Assembly: GCA_028023455.1 (NCBI GenBank)
Contig: JAQFVV010012423.1
Coordinates: 7,296,269-7,360,268, forward strand
DNA: 64,000 nucleotides
Source of the DNA: Epiperipatus broadwayi
Lineage: Eukaryota; Onychophora; Udeonychophora; Euonychophora; Peripatidae
Reading direction: 5' to 3'
A model generated the notes under the pieces. The model did not search any database, had not been told where the DNA came from, and was given only the letters and a program-made list of their open reading frames with translations. The position numbers and the translations under genes were made by a program. Shown here one piece after another: positions 38,619-50,049 of the stretch (positions are counted from its first letter, which is position 1; each line of letters opens with the position of its first letter).

Positions 38619-39173
38619 ATTATAAATAATAAATTATTAAACTTTTTGAAAATCATTATTTTTATAAAATAAGTGGATTAGAACTTTAGAAAATTACGGT
38701 AGATATGAATTCTATATGAGCATAAATAAATATATAATTTACTAACTACAAACGAAAATTAATAAAAAAGATAATTTTTTCAAAAAAATTTTAAAAAAAT
38801 GTAAAATATTAAAAAAATTAAAATTTTATACTTACGAGTCATTATGTTGAAGCTCTATTGTAGGCCTTGTTTGTGAATAACATGTGGCAAATGTTGACTT
38901 GCATTCGGTAAACCATTTTTTTTTCTTTTATCGTTTCATGATAATTATAAAAGTTATCAAAAAACAACAAAAAAAAAAATACTGTGGTCAATTAAAACTG
39001 CTGCCAAAAATCCAAATTTCAACGGATTTTTTTGAGGTACACATTTTTGGAATCACATGACAGAGAGCTATCAAATGCCCATATTTTGGTTGATGTTATG
39101 CTTATACTTTTTGTGTCAGTAAAGAAAAAAAACAACACATCATCCGAAGAGCGCATAATGTGCTCAAAGAGCC
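38619..39173. other. AT-rich non-coding DNA
   Basis: No gene recognised. Confidence 0.5.
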
Positions 39174-39837
39174 GTAGTGCCACTCAGTGCCAACCAGAGT
39201 AAGCAATGATGCCAGAAGGCTTGTGCATAAAATCCCTATCTAGTGCATACTCATCCAATATCCCCAGACTAGTTTCTGGCTTGTGGCCTTTGTCATTGAG
39301 GAGCTTTGTCACTTAGTGGCGCTACTGTATGGAGAGTTTTGCCTGTTTTAATAACAGTAATGTGCTAGCATAAGAAATAGTGATAATGTAATAGGTATGA
39401 ATGTTTGTAAGATTTGTCTTTTAACAGATAATTAACTCTGAATACTATTCTAATTGCCAAAAAATGTTTTTTAAAGTTTTGATGTATTGCATCTCTTTCT
39501 CCCTTGTATCACTACAGTTTTTCAAAAGAGAAATTATAACAATAATGCTAAAAATAAATTAAAGGAAACCATGGACTCTATGCTCATACAAGTATTTTCT
39601 TCTTCAGTAATGAAAGCCACATCATATTACGTTTGCATTTTTTGCCATTACTGTCAGTGCATTAACACTTAATTGACTTTATCAGATTAACTTGAGATTA
39701 CTTCAGGTAACTAGATATCTATTATTAACAATAGAAGGCTGGCTGGGTTTGCTATGGATTGAATATCTCACAAAAAATGTTAAACCTGCTTTAAAATCTT
39801 GAATTTTAAATATAAAATGAAAAATGCTATTATATAA
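39174..39837 (+). repeat. Segmental direct repeat, copy 2, with truncated hammerhead-core element
   Basis: It matches 35887-36533, starting inside the element at GTAGTGCCACTC, so the left end of the element is missing. The core on the minus strand (39272-39296) is ATGACAA-13 nt-GAAAC: the first half has decayed, but the stem II sequence GGC/GCC pairs fully. A short extra stretch (about 20 bp) is present near 39675-39695. The trinucleotide GCC is shared at both junctions. Confidence 0.85.
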
Positions 39838-41236
39838 GCCTTATTTTCATTGTTTCACTAATCTCTAATATGAATGGTAGTTAGCGAAAATGAATGCATA
39901 ATATATTAATCAGTGATTGTGAGGGGATGGAGTTGAGAGAGAGGTCTGCTGATAAAAAATAAAAAATTTGAAACCTAATGTGTATGTAATTGATGTGTCA
40001 AATTTGCTACCTTACAGAAATATTAGTAATGTGTGCTGAACTAATAAATTAACGCACACAGATATTCTTATACACGTGCATTTATTACGTTTCTGCACAT
40101 TTGTTATTTGACAAGTAAATCATATGGATTTGTTTTTTATCATTTAGTTTTTTTAATAAGTGTGTATTCATTATTTATTTATAAAAAATTATCTTTGATT
40201 AGGATGGAAAACATTGACTGTCTCTTATATAATGTATTTCAGGTAGAACTTATCTCTAGCTATAAAATGGTTAAAAGCCTCGTTTTATTTGTGTATGGAG
40301 GAATATAATATGTCTGCATTTAAGTTATCTAGATATTTTTAAACATTTTATTTTTACAATTTATTATCATAAATTACAATCTACGATAAATTTCAAAAGT
40401 TAATTAAATTAATGTCGATTTATGCATTGTAATAAGAGTTATTAACCCTAATAAGCAATTATAAACTTTCCCATGAATGTGTTTTGCCTGAAGGAATAAA
40501 GTGAAACGGTTATACAGTATTAGATATATATCCATGCAAGGACCTTGATATTTACAAACATTTTTTTTTTTAAATGTTTTTGAACTTGCTACCAATTATG
40601 CTTGTTTTTATTTCATAGCGTTATATATGTATAATTCAGGTTTTATTAGCCCAGATATTAGAGGAATAAATCTTTTTATTAATATTATGTCAGCAATCCT
40701 TCTTGATTACAGCAGTTATCATGGTGGTTTAAATTTTACAAAAAAAATGGGTGACATTGAGGATCTATTTACTAATAAATTCATAATAAATTAGTTTTAT
40801 TTATATAAAGTGTCTTAAAAGTTATGAAAGAATTTTTAAATGCATATGATACATATTCTCATTATTAGAGATGATTTTTATTGAAAACACAACATTTTTT
40901 TTATTAGTTAAAGTTTACAACTGGCGTTGGAAGAACTTTATAATTCAACTATCTGCCATGCTCATATCCTGATTTCAAATCCAACCAAGTGAACTCTGGA
41001 TTTTTGATCAAATGCAGACTTTTTTTCCCCAGGTAACCAGCTCACAATTACCCAGTTGTTGATTGGTTAACTAGATAATATTATATAGAGAATAAAGGTC
41101 TCTGGTTAAGTCAGATGAGTACTGTTTCAAATAGAAAGACTGCATTTTCACTATACTCTTGCAATGGTAGAACTTATGGTGTATCTTTTTTTTTTTTTTT
41201 ACAAAATCTTTTAAAAATAATTTATTTGAGTCAGAA
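39838..41236. other. AT-rich non-coding DNA
   Basis: No gene recognised. About 40918-41045 (ACTGGCGTTGGAAGAACTTT, ATTTCAAATCCAACC) has a SINE/RTE-tail-like look but is too diverged to assign. Confidence 0.45.
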
Positions 41237-42060
41237 CTAGGGTTGCACTGATAATCATTAATCGACCATATCAATCATTTTCCCAATTAATCAGTATCGG
41301 CCATTTGGCTGATTAATCGGCTTTGATAATTGGAAAACTTTACATTTTAATATGGTTGTTGGGGTATAGGGTTAGTAATCAAAATTCAAAGATTTCTATT
41401 ATATATTTATTACTTATATGAAAAAATGAAAATTGAAAAAAAAAAAAATTAATTTAAATTATTCCTTTTACATATTTTAACCTATATTAAAAAATATTCC
41501 TTTTAGTTTATCCTTTTAAAAAGTTATTTCTTTTTTAATCCATTAAAAATTATTATTCTTATTTTAACATATTAAAAAATTAAAAATTTAATATTCAAAA
41601 TTTAAAACTCTTAAATTGTAACCACAAGAATTTCCTCGTTTTCAAAACATAGCTTATTCCTTGTAAGTTCATAAATGTTATCTCAAGTGCTGAAAATTCT
41701 TTCACTTTCAATGGAAGATGCTGGAGCACTTAGATATTTCATAGCTAGTTTGCTCAAATTAGGAAAGAGTTCTTTTGAACTTCACCACAAAAATGGATCA
41801 ATATGTCTTGGTATAAGGAGTAAATTTAAATAGTTTTTTAATTCTTGATCGAAATGTTTATTCTTCTTTTCTTTTTTTCTTTCATTTGGAAAAAAAAAGC
41901 TCTTCTTCCTTCTTTCATTTACCAGAAGCTAATTCATCAAATAAATTGTCCTCTATCCTGATCGCCTCAGAAGTAAAAGCTTCAAAATGTAATTAAACTA
42001 TGTGTAACATACGTTAGTTCAGAGATGATCCTGCAAACAAGTTGGAAAGAATCATCACTT
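41237..42060 (-). pseudogene. hAT transposase relic, dimerisation domain, with element end
   Basis: The minus strand at about 41610-41860 reads the hAT C-terminal dimerisation domain: NLSKLAMKYLSAPASSIESE, a broken ERIFST-DNI block, then LTRNKLCFENEEILVV. Upstream, FASEAIRIEDNLFDELAS and an acidic/basic linker fit the region before it in ZBED-like hAT proteins. Downstream, CTAGGGTTGCACTGAT at 41237 with GATTAATCGGCTTTGATAA near 41310 resembles hAT ends of this group. The N-terminal half and the other end were not found. Stops are present. Confidence 0.72.
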
Positions 42061-42973
42061 TTTTATTGGGAACACTGTAATATTATTGTAAAAACAAATA
42101 TATAAAGATAATTAATTGTAAACAGTTATTTTAAAATGTATACATAAAATCAAATATTAGAAAAAATATTTCAAATCCAAATTCATAGCTTTTTTTACTT
42201 TTGTTTCATCATTGTACAGAATATTTAAATTTGATATATAATTGGAAACAGTTACATAGACATGTGATTCAAAATTGTTATTTCACTTTGTTTTCTAATA
42301 GATTTAAAAGGAATTTAAATAAGAAACTATTTGCTCATATATATATAATGAACCAAATGATAGAATATTATATTTTCTTATAATTAGATTTGATTATGTT
42401 TCCAATTCTATCCAGATATGAGTGAATTTTAAAATTTGATTCTATTTTTAAATGATCATTTTCTAAAAATTCCAAATAGCATATATTGTGCAAAACTTTA
42501 ATTTCAGGATTAATTTATGTATGAATCAAAAATTATCTGGTCAATTTTTGAAATCAGTTTTCAAATTCCAGTTAAATATTTTCAATATAATCATTTGAGA
42601 ATTGACTCTAAATTTTTATTTGACTCTTGATCAGTGTCCATGAATGTTTTTGTTTTGGGAAAATATTTAAAATTAAATTGTGATTTCTTATTGTGCTTAT
42701 TAAATGCAATATTTATATAAAAAATAGCAGGTCTTTCATTCTGTAGATGTTTATAAAGTTGTAAAATGGTTTTGCTAATTTATTTAAAAATATTTAAATT
42801 CAATTAAAAATGTTTTAATTTCGTACTTGTAGATTACATATCAATTTAAAATCTTCCCTCTTTAACCACTAAAAATTTGAAAGTTGCAATAATTACTATA
42901 TTTTGAATCCATATCTTCTAGTTGTGATTTAAATAGTCTTGTGTGGGAGATTTTTTTTTTTATCCACAATATT
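42061..42973. other. AT-rich non-coding DNA
   Basis: No gene recognised. Confidence 0.5.
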
Positions 42974-42992
42974 CATAATTCATTTAATTGTT

Positions 42993-43088
42993 GTTTTTTT
43001 TTTTAGTGTCAAAGCATCGACCGGGAAGCGAACCCCAGGACAACTGCTTGTAAGGCAGCTGTGCTAACCACTGGCCACTGACGCTTGA
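42993..43088 (-). mobile_element. Retroposed tRNA-Val-like sequence (mini-SINE) with 19-bp target duplication
   Basis: A perfect 19-bp direct repeat, CATAATTCATTTAATTGTT, lies at 42974-42992 and 43089-43107. The insert reads on the minus strand as a tRNA-like body (43014-43084) followed by TTTGACACT and an A-tract of 13. The acceptor ends (GCGTCAG/TCGATGC) pair mostly, the D-arm has GTGGTTAGCA, and the anticodon stem is GCTGC/GCAGT with loop CTTACAA (anticodon TAC at 43050-43052, valine). The T-arm includes GGTTCGCTTCC, a B-box with one deviation. Mismatches in the T stem and acceptor argue against a working tRNA. The leader TGTCAA and trailer TTTGACA are also complementary. Confidence 0.88.
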
Positions 43089-43107
43089 CATAATTCATTT
43101 AATTGTT

Positions 43108-43721
43108 TTATAGATGCTTTATCACAATGACTTTCTTTATACAAATTTAATTTTCTAAAATTTTTATAAGTCCAATCATTTTGCCACCTGTGAGTAAAGC
43201 ACTGTTAATCATTATGGACAAGGGTTAGCCTTTTTTTTCCAAAATCTGTGAAATTTACAGATTTTAGGAAAATCAAATTCTTTTGTATTAACCAATATTG
43301 GTGTTAATATGTACAATTTTCTTTGATTATTTGTGATTTAATTTGGCAAGTGTGGACATTTATTGCCATTCAAGTGTATTATAAAATTTTCATTAAAAAC
43401 AATCTTAAAAACATAATAGTATATCAAATTTCTTTTGTTCTTTAATATTTTTTGACATATTATCTACTTTGCATTGAAGTTAATCTGTTTTTTTTAATGC
43501 ATGCACTGAAACTTGTTCCACAAAAAATAACAAAAAAATGTTAATGATTGCTATATGGTTATTTCATGTTAAGATTTATTTTTTTTCAAAAATAAATTAT
43601 GATCTGGATCTGACTATACATACATATATATATACAGGACAAATCCCTGGCTCACAAGTTTCAAATGCAATCAGAAATATTGCAGAGAAACAAAAATTGG
43701 ATGGTTTATGAAAGTATAGAT
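43108..43721. other. AT-rich DNA with a possible hAT terminal fragment
   Basis: No gene. ACAAGGGTTAGCCTTTTTTT near 43219 resembles the outer end of a hAT element of the kind starting at 43722, but no partner was found. Confidence 0.35.
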
Positions 43722-44080
43722 AGGAGTGGCGAACCTTTTTACTATGGAAAACCACATTCAACTTATGTAGCAATGAAAATGCCACAAAGTCAACAAACTA
43801 TAATTGATTTTAGGATTTCTGAAAATTTATTTACATTAACACATTATTGAATAAATTTATAATACCAATACAAAAATAAAAATTACGTAATAGGATAAAA
43901 ATAAAAAAATTTCCAACTTTTATTTAAATGACTATTTATTATTTTTTGTTATAGATTCAAAACATTATTTAAAAAAATTACAAAATAATATGAATATTTA
44001 TATGTGCATTCCACATAAGTGCATAGGAAATTATAAATGATAAAAATTGTATTATTTTAGAATTAGAAAATAATTGATAA
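43722..44080. mobile_element. Terminal region of the hAT element encoding 44081-45633
   Basis: AGGAGTGGCGAACCTTTTTA followed by GGAAAACCACATTCA and GCAATGAAAATGCCACAAA resembles the terminal sequence of GTF2IRD2-like hAT elements (end motif then a C-A-C-rich subterminal part). The 61-62 codon ORFs here are shadows of this non-coding end. The opposite end, expected beyond 45634, was not resolved. Confidence 0.5.
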
Positions 44081-45633
44081 CTAACCTAATGTGACATTTT
44101 TTTTGTTTGTTTTTGAAAGAAATTGAATACTTAATTCCACCTTTATAACACATAACTTGAGTTGGTCTTCTAAATGAACATCAGTTAACTGGAACCTTAA
44201 ACAAGTCTTACTTTGGATTAGGTAGGAAAATGTTTCACAACAGTAAGTAGTTCCAAAGCAGGAAGCATACGACAAGCATGTTGACATAAACATAAGTGTT
44301 TAACTGCATTTTCCCATATTTCAATGAGATCTTTCTGTATTATCTTCCCCTAACTCAATTGCATTTATAGTTTCATTGATGCTTTTGAGATATCAACTAT
44401 ATGTGGTTCAAAATCTAGTTTTATACAATAGTATACTCTTCAAAATCAAAAATTTCAGCATATTTTTCAGTTATTGAGTCCAAGACTCCTATGTAATCAT
44501 CAAAGGTTTCACTTACATATTTCTGCTTATTTAACATTTTTGCTAGTTGCAGGAAATGTTTTTTGGATATATCTGATTATGAGAGCAACATTTTGAAAAA
44601 TGCCAACTTTTCCTAAAATGCCTGAATTTTATGTCATATATATATATGTGTGTGTTTTGTTTTACCTTGCAGGAAAATATTTAATTCATTTTGCTTTGCA
44701 ATAATATCACTCAAAAAATGCAGCTTATCTACAAAATTCTTTATCTGATAATTCACATTGTTTTTCTTGTTCCTTGTAAAATGTCAACATTTGTTTGTGT
44801 TACAACACTAATCAAAATTTAAAGTATCATGTAAAATAATTGATTTACACAAAGATTTTGCTGGTGCAGTATATAGAGAATGATATTAACTTTTCCAAAT
44901 TTGAATTTTCTTTTTTTAACCAAGAAATTAATTCTGCTCGCTATCTTGCATAGAAAGTGCGCCGTCAATATATACACTCACCAGATTAACAAGATTTAGC
45001 TTTGTTTTATGATGATATTTCTTTAAAGTTGTTTAGTTCATTGTAACAATGAAAATCTTCAGTTATAACACAACATATAATATTTGTGTCGAGTCAGTTT
45101 TATCAATGGTTTCATCTAATGCAATTGAAAAATATACAATTTTATTTTTGAATTATTGTGCAAAGTTATTCTGTCATATTCCCAGCTAGTTCATACTATC
45201 AGTTATAGTTCTTTTTGAAAGAGCTATTTGTTAACTTTTTCTAGATTTAAATACTCTACTGTTTCAATAGTACCTTCTTTTATTATTTCTACATCATAAA
45301 TGATTTACCTCATTTTCCAAGAATATGTGCTATTTTATATGTAGCATCAACTGCAGAATTATTCTGGATAAAAGCATTAAAAGCTTCTCATTGGTGCTAC
45401 TTTTCTTTTTTCAATTTTTGAAATGCGGTTCGATGGGCTTCTCTTTTTAATTTGACATATTTATATCCTTATAAGTTAAATGATGTTAATTTGCATTGAA
45501 ATTTTTTAAAGTTGTTAATACTGTATTGCATACCAAGGAAGCCATTTTATCTCTTACAGAGATAAAAAAAAATATATTCTAGCTTCTACTCTTCATTAAA
45601 TGTTCTGTTTTCTTCATTCAATTTTTTAGACAT
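44081..45633 (-). pseudogene. GTF2IRD2-like hAT transposase relic
   Basis: It starts at ATG (45631-45633) with MSKKLNEENRTFNEEW, the start typical of GTF2IRD2-type hAT transposases. A VCNTVLTTLKNFN-like stretch follows in the zinc-finger region. Near 45100 there is VYFSIALDETIDKTDSTQIL, matching the conserved ALDES--V-DTAQL block that carries the first catalytic Asp. The C-terminus reads FGTTYCCETFSYLIQSK and LTDVHLEDQLKLCV, the FGSTY-CEQ-FS and LTDEHL dimerisation motifs. Stops and frameshifts throughout show it is dead. Confidence 0.8.
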
Positions 45634-48600
45634 ATTGTGTGATTAATAAATTGTCGATGTTAAGTTTAATTAACTGTACAAATAGACGGGAATCTAGCAA
45701 GTGACTGAAAATCTACTTTGAGATCGTTAGCCACAGAGCTTTGTGTTTTTGATTCTTCATCGGTTCTGCATTATTATTAGTGGCAGTGTGTGCACTACTA
45801 ATACAATAATATTCAATGCGCTGTGGGCCTCTGAGATCACATATATGAAATCTTGGTTAAGATAAGTGTTTATTGATATGTTATTATTCAAAACATCTTA
45901 TTAACTACAATCATTGTTATATCTCATTTTTTAAAAAAAAAAACATTTTAAACTATGGATAATGTCACACAAGAAAGGAGTCACAAGTTTCCCACTATGA
46001 TATAGAATATTTTAAAATTACAAAACATTTTTGCCCAAATATCAATGGAGAAAAATTTATAAAAAATATTTTATGATAAAATTTTCTTTAAATACAAATT
46101 TAGTTTAAGTATTGCTTAGGTAGTATTTTAGCACTTATGCTTTTTAATATTTATATGAATGATTTTAAAGATTGCCCTTTTTTTTTTTATCTTTTGTTAT
46201 TTAAATCATTGTAAAATCTTTAGTAGAAGAATTACACCTGCAATTGATTGTACTTTTTCTTTTTTTTTTTTCAGACTGATGTTCATTGTCTAACATATTT
46301 GAGATATTCGATTTTTTTTTATTCTTATAAAATCATTATACTGAAAATTTTGTTAATATGGCTTTTTAAATTATGGATGTCATTTTTTAGACAGTTATCT
46401 GTTCACTAATGACCCAAAGTGCAAATTATTTATCTTGCTGGGTCTTCTCATTTTAGAATATAGTTCCATCTTCTGGAATCCTAATATTAAATGATTGTAG
46501 CTTAATTCTGTCACTTATAACTTTATAAAGATGTCTTTTTAATGTTAATTTAAAAATTTTATTTTATTTTTTCAAGGTTATAACTCAGCAAGTCATATTA
46601 GCTGAATCAACCTCAGTTTTATTTCTGTTAAGTTTCTTGTGCATGATACCCCGTCTATTTTTTTTTTAAAATTCAACCTTAATCTTTCAAATATGCTGAA
46701 GTTTTTTTAATTTTATTTAGGTAACCCAATTTGTATAATCTGACTTTAAATCATAGAATCAAATTTCCAACAGTGGAGGCTGAAATATATTTCTTTTTTT
46801 CAAGAACAGCATATATCTTTATTTGATCAACTTAAATTAATCTGAGTTATTTATTCTCAATCTATTAATAACTTGATATATCTATTCACATACCAATAAT
46901 TAGATCAATAAAAAATCATGAATCTGCTTATGACTTTTAATCGATTGCCTAATTTCAACCAACCCATTCTTAAACACTGTTATGGGTATGGCAAGTGGAT
47001 ATGCTATTTACTACTTCACACTACTCTTATAAAGTAATAAAAACTAATCAGAATATGAGAAAAATTAACTCTTGAGAGATCTTTCTTGTGAGCAGATTCT
47101 CTTGTGTATAATTTAAATAATAAAATATTATATGACTGTATCACATTACTCCAGCTTTACTTGGGCAATGTGTAAGCACTGGATAGGAATTAATTAAGCA
47201 CTATCAACTGGGATCTATTAGATACTAAAGTTTACTACTAGGTGGCTTAACTACAGTGAAAGAAAAAAAGTATAATTAAATGATTAATAGTCACCATCCT
47301 TTCATTGGAAATGCATATGTTTAATAATTTGATATTGTAATAATAATAAAAAGTTTTTTTAAAAAAAATCCCTCTATTTATTAAACTATTTATTTAAGAA
47401 TTTAATTCCTTGAATTTTCTAAGATATTATCTGATAGTTTTTAATATTAAAAGAAGCTCAGTATTGTCTTACTGAGTGAGAGACTTTTTAATGAATCAAA
47501 TTTAAAGGATTAATCAAGAGTAAAGCAGTAGTTACTTGAACTGTCTTTTATATATTAAACACATATATGAAATAAATCTCTTTATAATGTAATAATTAAG
47601 AATTCAGTAATTACAATTGAAGACAAATATTTATATTAAAAACACTTAATTGACTATTGAAATTAACTTTATACAACACAATTAATATTAAAAAAGATCT
47701 TTGATTAATCAGAGAAATGATATGCCCTCACTTCCCTTCTGCCATCGCAATTTTTTATTTTAAATTACAGATTTTTTTTTTTTTTTAATAAAGTGAAAGT
47801 TGAGAGCGTTTATTGTATTTAATAAAATATAATTTATTATTTCATCTGGTAGAATTGCAATATAAACAGTGAGTTTTTATTTTACTTTGTGAAATGTATA
47901 CGTTTATTATTATTTGTTTCCTTCATTAATTATAAAAGGGAGTGAATGAGCAACATATAAGACAGCATGCAGTCAGTTGAATACATTGAAGAATGTTGGT
48001 GGTTTATTCTAGCATTAAATTACAGTTTATGTTATTACAACTGTGTATCATTCAGTAATCTCAGAAATAAATTGTATGTGTCCTTATATTTATGCACATT
48101 CATAAATATTTCTCTTAAACTATATAACACTCCACTTATCCATAATGATTGAAATTGAGAATGGTATGGAATATTAATTAGCCAAAAAGCAAGAATGCGG
48201 ATACAAGTTATATCAGTAATAAATTTATTTTTAAAATTAAGTATTATTACTTTGTATTTGTTTCTCTATATATATATATTGGCTATATCTTGAAGCAAAA
48301 AAAAAAATTAAATTCAATCTTGGATATTGAACTCCTACCACTTCAGGGTATAACTATTGTTTATTTATAAACACTAGGGTTAAGTGTTACTGATGCAGCC
48401 AAACATGTACATCTAAAAATTTATTCTGTCGTACTCAATTTTATATTGGCTAGTATTAACATTTATATTAGCATATATAACATGTTAATCATAACATGCA
48501 TTTAGTTGAAGATACACGTTTCACAATAACATTAGATTATATAATAATAAAGAAAAAATATATGATCCATAAAACTAATACTGTAAAATATAATTGTTAT

Positions 48601-49800
48601 CATAAGCAAAAAAAAATGTAAATCTTTCAAAAGTATTAATTTTAAATTTATTCATAAATTGTGAATGTTATATAAACTTTAAAATAAGACTTTTTTAAAA
48701 TTAATTTAAAATCTTTCTACATATTATATTTTAGCAACTTCTTTTGTATAAATCTGAATATTATTTCATTTTTAATCCAAAATTTAAATTGAAAATCTAC
48801 TGGGGGGTAGGGAATCTCTTTCCTAATAAAATAAATACTGTATTAGATTATATAATGATTTTTCAAATATTTATATAGTAATAATATAAGTTGGAAGATC
48901 AAATTCATAATTCTAACTACGTTTGAGCAGTTTATACATACATAAGCATTCAAATGCATAAACACACATATATAGAATCAATTTTTTTCTATAAATTACT
49001 GATAAATTTAATTTTATAATAAAAAGTAATTCTAATTTTTGGAAAATAAATTTGAAATAATTTATAGAGACAATATAATATAAGTTAATGCTTAAAAATT
49101 TAATTCTTAATATTGTACTTACATTGAAAATATCTATCAATTCTAAAATTTTTCTACTTGAATTCTCTTTGCTTTTTTTTTTTGTCTGTAAAAAAAGTTT
49201 GTTTTTTTTTTAAAAAAAATAACTTTTACAAAAAAATTCATTAAAAAAAAACTATACCTACTAACTACCATTTTTTAAATCACCATTGAATTATCTATAA
49301 GATTATGTTTATTGAAAGGGTATTATTTGGTTTGTTTAGTTTTCTGAATGTGGATAGAGATGAGGACATTGTAATAAAATATTCATAGGAACCAGTGCTG
49401 ATGTTCAAGAGACCTTTATGCAAACAATCTTTTTACATCTCTTTAATAATCTAATTGTAAATTAAGTTCTTAGCTCAAGATAAATTATAATACTCATTAT
49501 TTATGAAGAGAAAAAAGAGAAAGGAAAAAGTTTATATTACATAACAAACTTTTATTATATATATGCTTTAATAGCAAAAATAAGGAATAGTTACAAGAAA
49601 AATATTTTTTAATATAATGATTATAAAGATATATTAGCATGTTTTTATTACAATAATGAAACTTACAGTCTTTAAGTTAGAAAACTTAAATCTTCTAGAT
49701 ATTCCTGTCATTAGGAAATATTCCTTGTTTATTTAAAAAACTGATTGTTCCACAATTTTAAAATGCTGTATTTATTATTGTAAATGATAGTGACTTCTGT
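45634..49800. other. AT-rich non-coding DNA
   Basis: No gene recognised. A GC-richer end-like sequence (GCGCTGTGGGCCTCTGAGAT) at 45819-45838 may belong to the preceding hAT element. T-run/A-run junctions occur near 47353 and 49203. Confidence 0.45.
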
Positions 49801-49829
49801 TTTTTTTAATAAAAGCCAATAAACTTAAC

Positions 49830-50035
49830 ACGCTGGGTAAATGCATGTTGGTGAGCAGCCCATCCATGTTCGTATACTATATGACTGATCACATAGTAAT
49901 AACAGCTGCAACAACAACATACGGAATGGACATTAGGAATCTGTTCTGCTCAGTTCCTTCGAGGTCTTCAAAAGGAATCAAAGGGTCTCCTTTCAGTTAA
50001 TAGCAAACTCCTTTCTGCAGCCAAGGAGGGATTAT
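49830..50035. other. GC-richer island with exon-like open frames
   Basis: Compared with the flanks this 200-bp segment is GC-richer and has balanced codons on both strands. On the minus strand DPLIPFEDLEGTEQNRFL continues as MSIPYVVVAAVITM to a stop, resembling a short membrane segment. On the plus strand a 48-codon frame (HTEWTLGICSAQFLRGLQKE) ends at TAA 50047. No splice sites or start are convincing. It could be a host exon, a conserved non-coding element or an old repeat. Confidence 0.2.
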
Positions 50036-50049
50036 TACCTTCTCAATAA

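Noticed and set aside
40918-41045. Possible SINE or RTE tail (ACTGGCGTTGGAAGAAC, TTTCAAATCCAACC)
   Set aside because: The resemblance to tRNA-derived or RTE 3'-end sequences is too weak, with no target duplication or second copy found.
43014-43084. Functional tRNA-Val gene
   Set aside because: Mismatches in the acceptor and T stems, a poly(A) tail and target duplications show a retroposed copy.
43665-43850. 61-codon ORF
   Set aside because: It is the non-coding terminal sequence of the hAT element; the sense is supplied by the end motif, not by a protein family.
46380-46520. Apparent minus-strand RTE fragment (CTTCTGGAATCCTAATATTA)
   Set aside because: Only one short match to the RTE C-terminal region; flanks do not continue the homology.
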